This document shows, one piece after another, positions 1 to 6,876 of a stretch of 35,114 bases of DNA; within the stretch, counting starts at the first letter, position 1, and the number at the start of each line of letters is the position of its first letter. The DNA comes from Afipia sp. (GTDB lineage: Bacteria > Pseudomonadota > Alphaproteobacteria > Rhizobiales > Xanthobacteraceae). The notes under the pieces were generated by a model, which was not told where the DNA came from, made no database searches, and saw only the letters and a program-made list of their open reading frames with translations. The stretch covers positions 1 to 35,114 of the forward strand of contig JAFKES010000084.1 of NCBI GenBank assembly GCA_017308495.1. The letters are read 5' to 3'. A program made the translations under genes and the position numbers.

Positions 1-432
1 AATTTTCGAGCCAGGGGTGTGGGCGTGATTGGCGTCACGGCAGAAATGCACGATCTCCCGGACAGGAGTTGTAGTGCTGGATTATTGCGCAATGTCGCAT
101 CCAACGAGCGATTTTCGATCTATCTTGAAATGCAGCCCGCCCACACGTCCTGCCACCTCGATGCGAAGGGCGTTGAAGAGGCATTCGCTTCGGTGCTTTC
201 CGGTATTCCGGAGTGCGAACTCGTCGTGCTGAGCAAATTTGGAAAGCTCGAAGCTGCGGGGGGCGGATTGTTTCCGGCGTTTGGACGCACTATTGCTGCT
301 GGTCTTCCGTTGCTGACGACTGTCTCCTGCAAACATCGAGAGGCATGGCGATCACTCGTCCCCGAAGCGGAGTATATTGAAGCGACTGAAGCCGGAGTGA
401 ATGCGTGGTGGCGCTCCCTGATGAGCAATTAG
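1..432 (+). CDS. DUF2478 family protein (5' end outside window)
   Basis: The reading frame is open to the left edge of the window, so this is the C-terminal part of a longer protein. A GTG at 19 is the first possible start inside the window but is unlikely to be the true one. The visible part carries a run resembling the DUF2478 family: a central 'SCHLDAKGVEEA' segment, then 'LVVLSKFGKLEAAGGGL', then 'AAGLPLLTTV' and a final 'AW..L' block. DUF2478 proteins look like degenerate P-loop proteins and are often found beside molybdenum or sulfur genes. Their biochemical role is not established. It lies upstream of, and in the same direction as, the sulfur-transfer genes, but about 590 bp separate them, so operon membership is doubtful. 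Confidence 0.7.
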   Translation, partial: NFRARGVGVIGVTAEMHDLPDRSCSAGLLRNVASNERFSIYLEMQPAHTSCHLDAKGVEEAFASVLSGIPECELVVLSKFGKLEAAGGGLFPAFGRTIAAGLPLLTTVSCKHREAWRSLVPEAEYIEATEAGVNAWWRSLMSN

Positions 433-561
433 GCCAGCATACGAATACTCTGCCTTCACTTCTTCAAACGTACGTCTCGCCTCGCAGGCTCGCCATCGGC
501 GTCTATCGCGACCTGATGCTGCCCGACACCGCGATGCCAATCGTCTCAGCGCTACGTGTGA

Positions 562-762
562 AACTTCATCGCCTTCGCGTATCGTGCGGGCGTCGGCCTG
601 CCGAATGGCTGGTGTCAGCCGGCGAAGTTGTCGCGCGACATTCTTCGCGACCTGAAGTTGTCGCAGCGCGATGGACGCATCCAACTTTCATCGCAGGTGG
701 AGATGTTGCAGGAGACGGCCTCGAACGAAAACAAACTTGACCGTCCGAGAACGCCTTCATAA
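562..762 (+). pseudogene. Possible relic of a Crp/Fnr-type regulator C-terminus
   Basis: The stretch 433-1019 holds no convincing intact gene. In one frame, open from a TGA at 559-561 to a TAA at 760-762, the translation ends with 'LSRDILRDLKLSQRDGR' followed by 'IQLSSQVEML'. This resembles the recognition helix and winged end of Crp/Fnr regulators, where the pattern is roughly SRxxxSRxLxxLxxDGxIxL. Third codon positions are GC-rich, as in real genes here. There is no credible start codon and no cyclic-nucleotide-binding domain upstream, so if the resemblance is real this is a remnant. It could equally be a chance open frame. Nothing else is seen in 763-1019 apart from the ribosome binding site of the next gene. 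Confidence 0.25.
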
Positions 763-1019
763 CATGCAGTCAGCGGTTTGGTTCAAACGTCGTGCCCCGT
801 GAGGGCTTTTTCCGTCGCATCGGTGCGCGGGATGTCTGTTGAATAAGCTGCTTCCGCTTACAGCCTAATCTGTCGGCCTGTTGTGCTCGTGCACGGCTCG
901 CTTTCATGACGTGTGACCTCGCGGTGCGCCTGCCAACGCAGGGGTTCCGCGAATGCGGAGGTGTGCCTGAATGATGATGCCGTGGCTTCGTCCCGCTGGT
1001 TTTCACGGGGGAGGGCCTC

Positions 1020-1262
1020 GTGGGTGAACGTGTCGAGGCGCGTGACGAATGGCACGCCGGCGATATGGGGTGCGGCGAACTGGTGATGGTGCTTCGCCGC
1101 AAGCTCCGCGATATGCCGGGTGAAGTCCTGAAGGTCATCGCACTCGATCCGGCGGCGCCGATCGATCTCGCCGCGTGGTGCCGGATGACGAACAATGAGC
1201 TGCTCGAAGTGGACGTCGCCAATCACAGTTATTGGATTCGGTCGCGTACGAATTGGAGCTAG
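1020..1262 (+). CDS. TusA-like sulfur-carrier protein
   Basis: An 80-residue protein of the TusA/SirA family, small cytosolic proteins that carry sulfur as a cysteine persulfide between sulfurtransferases. The active-site cysteine is at residue 18 in 'GDMGCGEL'. The usual CPxP is replaced by CGEL, so the prolines are missing. A second cysteine (54) lies in 'DLAAWCRMTNNELL', a block shared with the TusA domain of the fusion at 4007. The GTG start at 1020 is chosen because a GGGGGAGG ribosome binding site sits about 5 bases upstream and the frame is closed by a stop at 972-974. The DsrE-like gene follows after 69 bp, and TusA-DsrE pairing is typical of sulfur-trafficking operons. The partner enzyme cannot be read from this gene alone. 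Confidence 0.85.
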   Translation: MGERVEARDEWHAGDMGCGELVMVLRRKLRDMPGEVLKVIALDPAAPIDLAAWCRMTNNELLEVDVANHSYWIRSRTNWS

Positions 1263-1331
1263 GCCAGGCAGGTCAGTGTGACCAGTTGATTTCGAACGCG
1301 GGGATACCCCGCAATATGAGGAGGGAAGAGA

Positions 1332-1694
1332 ATGGCGGGGAAATTCGTGATCAGCCTCACCTGCGCCAAGGAAGATACCGACAAGGCCACCGTGGCCTTC
1401 GTTGTCGCCAATGCCGCGGTCGCGTCCGACAAGGACACCGTGGTGTTCTTGTCGACAGAAGGCACGCGCCTCGGGGTCAAGGGTTATGCCGATGGTGTCC
1501 ACGAAGAAGGGTTCGCGCCGCTTAAGGATCTCATGACCAATTTCGCTGAAGCTGGCGGCAAGATCTACGTCTGCTCGCCCTGTTTCAAAAAGCGCGGACT
1601 CGACGACGGCAATTTGGTCCCCGGTGCGGTGATTGTCGGTGGCGCCAAGCTGGTCGAGTTCATGGGCGAGGGTAGCCCCAGCATTTGCTACTGA
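1332..1694 (+). CDS. DsrE/DsrF-like family protein
   Basis: A 120-residue soluble protein of the DsrE/F fold, whose members pass sulfane sulfur to and from TusA-type carriers. The N-terminal strand 'KFVISLTCAKED' and the segment 'DTVVFLSTEG' are typical of the fold. Cysteines are at 11, 81, 84 and 119; the 'YVCSPCFKKRG' block holds the CxxC-like pair 81/84, the likely sulfur-binding site. The ATG at 1332 follows a GAGGAGGGAAGAG ribosome binding site. It lies between a TusA-like gene and a membrane protein gene with short gaps, consistent with one transcript. Assignment to the broad family is firm. Whether it is a sulfurtransferase or only a carrier is inferred from context. Confidence 0.85.
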   Translation: MAGKFVISLTCAKEDTDKATVAFVVANAAVASDKDTVVFLSTEGTRLGVKGYADGVHEEGFAPLKDLMTNFAEAGGKIYVCSPCFKKRGLDDGNLVPGAVIVGGAKLVEFMGEGSPSICY

Positions 1695-1715
1695 CGCATT
1701 TTGGGGGAGGGCATC

Positions 1716-2276
1716 ATGCTTCCATGGCGGAGGATGGCGCTGCTGTTCGTCATCGGTGCGCTCGGCTATGCCGCGCTCAGCTATCTGACGTTCAAGATGC
1801 CGGCGACGCTGGCTGACGGCGAATTGTGCGGCTTCGTCGAGCAGGACTTCAACGCGTCCGGACAGTTCGTTCATGCGCCTGTCTCGGCGTGGTGGATCAG
1901 CTTCACCCGCCTGCAGGAGTACTGGACCGCGATCTCGGTCGGCCTGTCGGTCGCTTTCGTCGGCTTTGCTTTGATGGTCGGTCGCCGTGCCGGCGGCCGC
2001 ACGGCGGCGGGTGCGGCGATGGGCGGCGGCGTGCTGGCGCTGTCGGCCCTGTGCGTCAGTTGTCTGGCGCCGGCCCTGTCCGTCGTTGGTTTCGGCATCA
2101 TGGGAACATGGTTGGCCGGTGTGCCGAAATGGCTGATCGCGTTCAACACGCTGCTTTTGACCGGATGGGGCACGCTGTTCCTGTCGCGTCGCCTGTCCTC
2201 CTGTGCATTGCCTGCGACATCACAACCGGCGAACGCGGAACCTGCGCGCCATTCGCCGGAAGGCCGCTTCGCCTGA
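1716..2276 (+). CDS. Small membrane protein with CxxC pair, unknown function
   Basis: A 186-residue protein with about four predicted membrane segments: roughly residues 7-27, 70-92, 98-128 and 134-158. The third contains 'ALCVSCLAP' with cysteines 113 and 116. The start is placed at ATG 1716, which has GGGGAGG five bases upstream; a TTG at 1701 in the same frame has no such site. A pair of membrane-embedded cysteines followed by a glycine-rich helix recalls MerT/MerC-type transporters, but the similarity is too weak to name it. The hydrophilic tail (about residues 165-186) is probably cytoplasmic. It sits 21 bp after the DsrE-like gene and 55 bp before the secreted protein, so a role in moving a sulfur or thiol compound across the membrane is a reasonable guess only. 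Confidence 0.7.
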   Translation: MLPWRRMALLFVIGALGYAALSYLTFKMPATLADGELCGFVEQDFNASGQFVHAPVSAWWISFTRLQEYWTAISVGLSVAFVGFALMVGRRAGGRTAAGAAMGGGVLALSALCVSCLAPALSVVGFGIMGTWLAGVPKWLIAFNTLLLTGWGTLFLSRRLSSCALPATSQPANAEPARHSPEGRFA

Positions 2277-2331
2277 GAACACCGGAAAGGGTCGAGCGGA
2301 TCCGAGCCAATCACTCTGACGGGAGGATTCG

Positions 2332-3894
2332 ATGACACGTCGTGGATTGTGGAGTATTGCGACTGCAGCGGCTCTGCTGAGCGTTGTGCCGGGCGCATTC
2401 GCGGAGGACTATGCCAAGGTGTTACGCCCGGCGAAGCCCGGAATGCCGCTGGCCCATCCTATTGCGGAGAAGGACATCGCGCCGCCGCCGTTTTCCCTGA
2501 TCGCGGATCGGCCGGTGCGTCCGGCTTACGTGCCGGGACTTCCTGGCCTGATCGAAGGCAAGCCGGTGACAGACGATTTCGGCCGCAAGCCGCCGAAATT
2601 CGACGCCGTGTTCATCCGCCAGAGCCGGGTCGAGAACGGCGAGGTGGTGATCCCGCCGGGCGGCCTTGCCTATCACGAGGACACCTGGGGCGGCGAGGTC
2701 GCGTTGCGCGGCGAGCAAATCCCGGTGCTCGGGCGGCTGCCGACCTATGTCGATTACGACATGACGGTCGTGGTAAAGGAGAATATCACGATCCCGGCGG
2801 GGCAGAGCGTCGTCGTCGGCGGTACGGTCTATCAGTATTACGCGACAGTTGGGCACAACAAGACGGCCAACCACACCCTCCATGTGAAGACCATCGCCGG
2901 CACGGATTGGGAATGGGCATTCGGCTCGCCGGTGCTCTCCACCACGCAGACGGACTGGTGGAACGGTTTGCAATTCACCCAGCTCTATAATCAGGGCAAG
3001 GCGCGCGAAGCCACCGCCAAGCAGATCGTGTTCGACTGGCTGGCCGGCGTCCGGATGGATCGTATCGTGTTGGCCGACGACAAGGTGTTCGCGGGTCTCG
3101 CGGGTGCCGGTGACGAATGGAAGGCCGGTAGTCGCACGGTGAAGGTCGCATCCATCGATGCTGCGACGGGCACCGTCAATATCGAAGTTGTTGAGGATGG
3201 CAAAGTCGTCCTCGCCAAGACGCTCGGCCCGGTGCAGAACGAACTTCTGATCGAGGACACTGGCGCACGCAAAGCTCTGGTGTTCGAACATGGCGACGTG
3301 ATCGGTTTCCTCTCGCCCTGGCCGGAAGCTTTCAAGGATGGCAAGGCCAATCTGAAGATCTACGACAAGGCGTTCAGCCTGCGTTATGGTGACACCTATG
3401 CCGCCGACGCGCGCTTTGCAGTTTATCCGGTGGGGTGTCCAACCGGGCACAATTTCGGCTTCATGCTTGTCAACCGCGAGGAGATCAGGCTCAAGCCGGG
3501 GGCGTCGGTCGATGGGCCGGAAGGCTATTTCAAAGTCGCCGTCGATCGCATCGAGGGCGAGAAGGTGCTGGCCTGGCACATTGCCGACAGGCAGGGCAAC
3601 CGCTCGGCAAATCTCGGCGGCCCGACCATCACCAATGTCGACCTGGTGCTCGGGCAGGGCCGGGTGGCGGGCCAGGCGATCCTGAAGGATGTCGGCCGCC
3701 AGATGCTCACCCGAACCTATGACAACATGCAGGCCAATACCGCGTCGGGACCGACTGCCGTGGTAGCTGCGACGGCGGCACCCGCGCCGCACGCTGCGTC
3801 TTTCTCGCCCGGCCTGATCGCGGCGCTCGGCGTATTCGCGGCCGGCATCGGTGCGGTCGGCTACGAGATCGGTCGGCGCCGGGCCGGATCCTGA
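2332..3894 (+). CDS. Secreted, C-terminally membrane-anchored protein of unknown function
   Basis: A 520-residue protein I cannot assign to a family. It has a clear signal peptide with likely cleavage after 'PGAFA' (about residue 24), a long beta-rich region without membrane segments, an Ala/Pro linker near 475-492 and a single C-terminal hydrophobic helix (about 494-513) followed by 'GRRRAGS'. The bulk therefore sits in the periplasm, tethered to the inner membrane. The mature part has one cysteine, in 'VYPVGCPTGHNFG', and motifs such as 'YYATVGHNKTANHTLHV' and 'VLGQGRVAGQAIL'. The start at 2332 has GGGAGGA just upstream. It lies between the membrane protein gene and the TusA-MetE fusion (112 bp away), which ties it to the sulfur cluster. 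No catalytic signature is recognised. Confidence 0.8.
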   Translation: MTRRGLWSIATAAALLSVVPGAFAEDYAKVLRPAKPGMPLAHPIAEKDIAPPPFSLIADRPVRPAYVPGLPGLIEGKPVTDDFGRKPPKFDAVFIRQSRVENGEVVIPPGGLAYHEDTWGGEVALRGEQIPVLGRLPTYVDYDMTVVVKENITIPAGQSVVVGGTVYQYYATVGHNKTANHTLHVKTIAGTDWEWAFGSPVLSTTQTDWWNGLQFTQLYNQGKAREATAKQIVFDWLAGVRMDRIVLADDKVFAGLAGAGDEWKAGSRTVKVASIDAATGTVNIEVVEDGKVVLAKTLGPVQNELLIEDTGARKALVFEHGDVIGFLSPWPEAFKDGKANLKIYDKAFSLRYGDTYAADARFAVYPVGCPTGHNFGFMLVNREEIRLKPGASVDGPEGYFKVAVDRIEGEKVLAWHIADRQGNRSANLGGPTITNVDLVLGQGRVAGQAILKDVGRQMLTRTYDNMQANTASGPTAVVAATAAPAPHAASFSPGLIAALGVFAAGIGAVGYEIGRRRAGS

Positions 3895-4006
3895 AGGGGA
3901 TAGCGAGCACCGGACACAGAAGGCAGCGCGTGACATGCGATGATTTTCGTGTCGATCACGAGTCGAGATGGTGTTCGGCCTTGTTCGGGCCGATTGAGGA
4001 TGATGG

Positions 4007-5530
4007 ATGAATGCGGTGAACGATGAGACTTTTCAGCCGGACGTAAGTTTCGATGGTGGCGATCTTGACTGCGGCAACGGATTGCTGCTGCTGATCCGCA
4101 AGCATATCGATCCGCTGCCGCGGGGTGGCCTGCTGGAGATTCGCTCCACGGAAATCTCGGTCGATGAGGATCTGCCGGCTTGGTGCAGGCTTACCGGCAA
4201 CGAACTGGTGACTTGGTCGAAGGACGGCAAGCAGCGCAGGTTCCTAGTCTGCAAGGGCAGGCTCGAGGAACGTGGCAAGTCTGAAGCGCCAAAGGTCCCT
4301 GCGACACCCATGGCTACTGTCGTGTCCGACGCGGCGCTCTCGCCTCTGACGCGCCGGAAAGAGAGGGTGCCGGCGCCGTCCGTCCCGCCCCTTGCGGTGA
4401 TGGGGATCGGGAGCTGGCCACGGCCGCGCTGGATGATCGAGGCGATGCACGACTACGTACAGGGACGATTGGACGAGGCGTCGTTTCAGGAGACCGCCAA
4501 TGACGCCGTGCGGCTTGTCGCCGCCGCGCAGGAGCGCGCCGGCGTTGACGTCATGACTGATGGCGAGCAGCGCCGCGACAGTTACGCGAGCTTCGTCGCG
4601 ACGCGGCTCGACGGGTGCCAGCTGGTGCCGCTGATCGATCTGCTGCCGCTGGTCGATCATCCCGAGGAGTTCGAGGCGGAGCTGCGAGCGCTCGACGTTC
4701 CGGCCGGCGAGGTGCGGCATCCAGGCGTGTTCGGGCCGATCCGGCGTACGCGACCGATTGTCGGCCATGAGCTCGATTTCATGCGCGGCATCACCAGGAA
4801 GCCGATCAAGGTCGCCCTGCCGGGACCGTATCTGCTCACCCGGACCATGTGGATGGAGTGCATTTCGGAGCAGGTCTACGCATCGCGCGAGCAGATCGCC
4901 GGCGACATCGTCCGCGCGCTGCGCGAGGAAGTGATCGATCTGCTCGACGGCGGAGCCGCGCTGGTGCAGCTCGACGAGCCGGTGCTGTCCGAGGTGGTGT
5001 TCAGCGGCGCCAAGAACAAGCGCAGCTTCATGTGCGGCGCCTTGTCGGAATCGCTGGGGCCGGAACACGAACTGGCCTTTGCGCGCGACCTGATGAATGC
5101 GGTGGTCGATGGCCTGCCGCAGGAGCGTGTCGCGCTGCATGTCTGCCGTGGCAATTGGACGCCGGATGAAAGCGTCGCGCTTGCCGGCAGCTACGCGCCT
5201 CTTGTCGACACCCTCGCACAGATGCATGTCGGCGCCTATTTGCTGGAGATGTGCACGCCACGGGCTGGCGAGATAGAGGTCCTGCGTCAACTACCGGAGA
5301 ACGCTCGCATCGGCATCGGCGTCGTCAATCAGAAGCACCTCGACCCTGAGGCAGTTGATGACGTCGCGGCGAAGATTGGTCATGCCATCGCGCTGTTCGG
5401 GCGGGAGCGGTTGCTGCTGCATCCCGATTGCGGCTTTGCGACATTTGCTGACAATCCGATCTGCTCGGCGACATCTGCCGAGGCCAAGCTCGGCGTGATC
5501 GCCCGCGCCGCCGCCCGGTTCACGAACTGA
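4007..5530 (+). CDS. TusA domain fused to cobalamin-independent methionine synthase (MetE) core
   Basis: A 507-residue two-domain protein. Residues about 13-86 are a TusA-like domain with cysteine 22 in 'LDCGNG' (in place of CPxP) and cysteine 60 in 'DLPAWCRLTGNEL'. A Pro/Ala-rich linker (about 87-128) leads to a MetE C-terminal-type barrel beginning 'VMGIGSWPRP'. The zinc/thiol-activating ligands are all present: His378 and Cys380 in 'LHVCRGNW', Glu414 in 'LLEMC' and Cys475 in 'LHPDCGF'. The 'CRGN' form and the longer loop between Cys380 and Glu414 resemble YxjG/H-like and core-MetE proteins rather than the two-barrel E. coli MetE, whose N-terminal half is missing. The barrel should transfer a methyl group to a zinc-bound thiol. 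The methyl donor and the acceptor are unknown. GAGG precedes ATG 4007. It is the last gene of the sulfur cluster. Confidence 0.88.
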   Translation: MNAVNDETFQPDVSFDGGDLDCGNGLLLLIRKHIDPLPRGGLLEIRSTEISVDEDLPAWCRLTGNELVTWSKDGKQRRFLVCKGRLEERGKSEAPKVPATPMATVVSDAALSPLTRRKERVPAPSVPPLAVMGIGSWPRPRWMIEAMHDYVQGRLDEASFQETANDAVRLVAAAQERAGVDVMTDGEQRRDSYASFVATRLDGCQLVPLIDLLPLVDHPEEFEAELRALDVPAGEVRHPGVFGPIRRTRPIVGHELDFMRGITRKPIKVALPGPYLLTRTMWMECISEQVYASREQIAGDIVRALREEVIDLLDGGAALVQLDEPVLSEVVFSGAKNKRSFMCGALSESLGPEHELAFARDLMNAVVDGLPQERVALHVCRGNWTPDESVALAGSYAPLVDTLAQMHVGAYLLEMCTPRAGEIEVLRQLPENARIGIGVVNQKHLDPEAVDDVAAKIGHAIALFGRERLLLHPDCGFATFADNPICSATSAEAKLGVIARAAARFTN

Positions 5531-5667
5531 AGGCTCAAATCTGGTATTTGATAGGCACAAGTTAATGCCTGATCAAGTTACGAGATCTCTCCCGCTCAAT
5601 GTCCATGCTCGTGTATTCAGGGATTCGCGTGACCTTGGCCGTGACGAGGTCTCTCGCGCGTGACTTT

Positions 5668-5690
5668 CTCGCCAAGAGCGCGCTGGCGAG
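5668..5690. terminator. Hairpin between convergent genes
   Basis: A 7-bp perfect inverted repeat, CTCGCCA (5668-5674) and TGGCGAG (5684-5690), with a 9-base loop. It lies in the 257-bp spacer between the TusA-MetE gene and the 3' end of livM, which point towards each other. The plus strand has TTGTTTCTC about 10 bases further on, a poor U-tract. It may end transcription from either side, but the call rests on position and pairing only. Confidence 0.35.
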
Positions 5691-5787
5691 CGTGGCTGCG
5701 TTGTTTCTCACAAGGTGAGAATCCGGAAAAGACCCGCCATTGAGATTTCGTTCGGTCGAAGCCGCGTGAAAACCGGTTCGCAGCATT

Positions 5788-6876
5788 TTACTCGTCGGCG
5801 GGGCCGGCGGCCTGTTGTGGTTTGGTTTTCCCGCGCAACTCGCCGACGACGCCTTGCGGGAAGAAGTAGACGCTGGCGATGAACAGCAGGCCCAGCCACA
5901 AGAGCCAGCGGTCGGGGTGGAGAATGCTCGGCAGCAACGGAATTCCCGCCGTGCTTGCCGCTTCGGCCGCAACGCCCATCAGCTTCTGCAGATAGTTCTG
6001 GGCGGTGACCAGCAGGGCCGCGCCGATGATCGCGCCATACATGGTTCCCATGCCGCCGATGACCACGATCAGAAGGATGTCGATCATGATCGCGAATGAG
6101 AGCGATGTGTCCGGCCCGGCATAGCGCAGCCAGATGGCGTTCAGCATGCCCGCGCTGGCGGCGACCAGCGCCGCGACCACGTTGGCCACGGTGAGGTGGA
6201 TCACCGTGCGATAGCCGAGCGCCTCGGCCCGAAACCGGTTCTCCCGGATGGCCTGCAGCACCCGGCCGAACGGCGAGTTGACCACCCGCAGCAGCCCCAG
6301 CACCATCACAGCGCAACACGCGAAGATGATATAGTATGATAAAATCCGACCGTTCACCGCTATCCCGAAGAAATCCTTGATGAACACCGTGCCGGGGCGG
6401 AGAAGCTCGGGAAGCTGGAAGGTTCTGCCGTCTTCGCCTCCGGTCAGCCATGATAGCTGCGAGGCCATGACCAGGAATGCCGAGGCGACGGCCAGCGTGA
6501 TCATCGAGAAGAAGATGGTCTGCACGCGCATCGAGAACAGGCCGATCGCCAGCGCCAGCGCGACCGCCGCCGGCAGGCCGATGATCACGCCGACAGCCAT
6601 CGCGGGCCAGGTCGGCCCCAGGGTGTAGAGGGCGATGGCGATGGCATAGCTGCCGATGCCGTAGAACATCGTGTGGGCAAATGACACCGAGCCGGTATAG
6701 CCGAGCAGCAGGTCGTAAGACGCGGCCAGCGCGGCGAAGATGCAGATCTTGGCCGCTACGTTGATGGGCTTGGCTCCCGGAAACAGAATCGGCGTCAACA
6801 GCAGCGCGATAATGATCGCGATCAGGATGACGGACAGGACTATGCTGCGCGGTGGATCGCCCGAAAGTATTTTCAT
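5788..6876 (-). CDS. livM: Branched-chain amino acid-type ABC transporter permease LivM
   Basis: A 362-residue inner-membrane permease of the LivM family, one of the two channel subunits of a HAAT-type importer. It has many hydrophobic helices and the characteristic blocks 'LLLGYTGSVSFAHTMFYGIGSYA', 'VLQAIRENRFRAEALGY' and 'VIGGMGTMYGAIIGA', the last being the loop that contacts the ATPases. The start is ATG at 6876, overlapping the TGA of livH in an ATGA, so translation is coupled. It is the last gene of the five-gene operon. The C-terminal tail 'KTKPQQAAGPADE' is hydrophilic. The substrate cannot be inferred from the permease. Confidence 0.93.
   Translation of the reverse strand: MKILSGDPPRSIVLSVILIAIIIALLLTPILFPGAKPINVAAKICIFAALAASYDLLLGYTGSVSFAHTMFYGIGSYAIAIALYTLGPTWPAMAVGVIIGLPAAVALALAIGLFSMRVQTIFFSMITLAVASAFLVMASQLSWLTGGEDGRTFQLPELLRPGTVFIKDFFGIAVNGRILSYYIIFACCAVMVLGLLRVVNSPFGRVLQAIRENRFRAEALGYRTVIHLTVANVVAALVAASAGMLNAIWLRYAGPDTSLSFAIMIDILLIVVIGGMGTMYGAIIGAALLVTAQNYLQKLMGVAAEAASTAGIPLLPSILHPDRWLLWLGLLFIASVYFFPQGVVGELRGKTKPQQAAGPADE

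Noticed and set aside
405-740. A 111-codon plus-strand frame after the DUF2478 gene
   Set aside because: No family resemblance or ribosome binding site; the overlapping frame at 562-762 has a slightly better, though still weak, case.
2422-3936. A 504-codon minus-strand frame opposite the secreted protein gene
   Set aside because: Composition is that of a complement shadow (many His, Asp and Arg), and the plus-strand protein has a signal peptide, a membrane anchor and a ribosome binding site.
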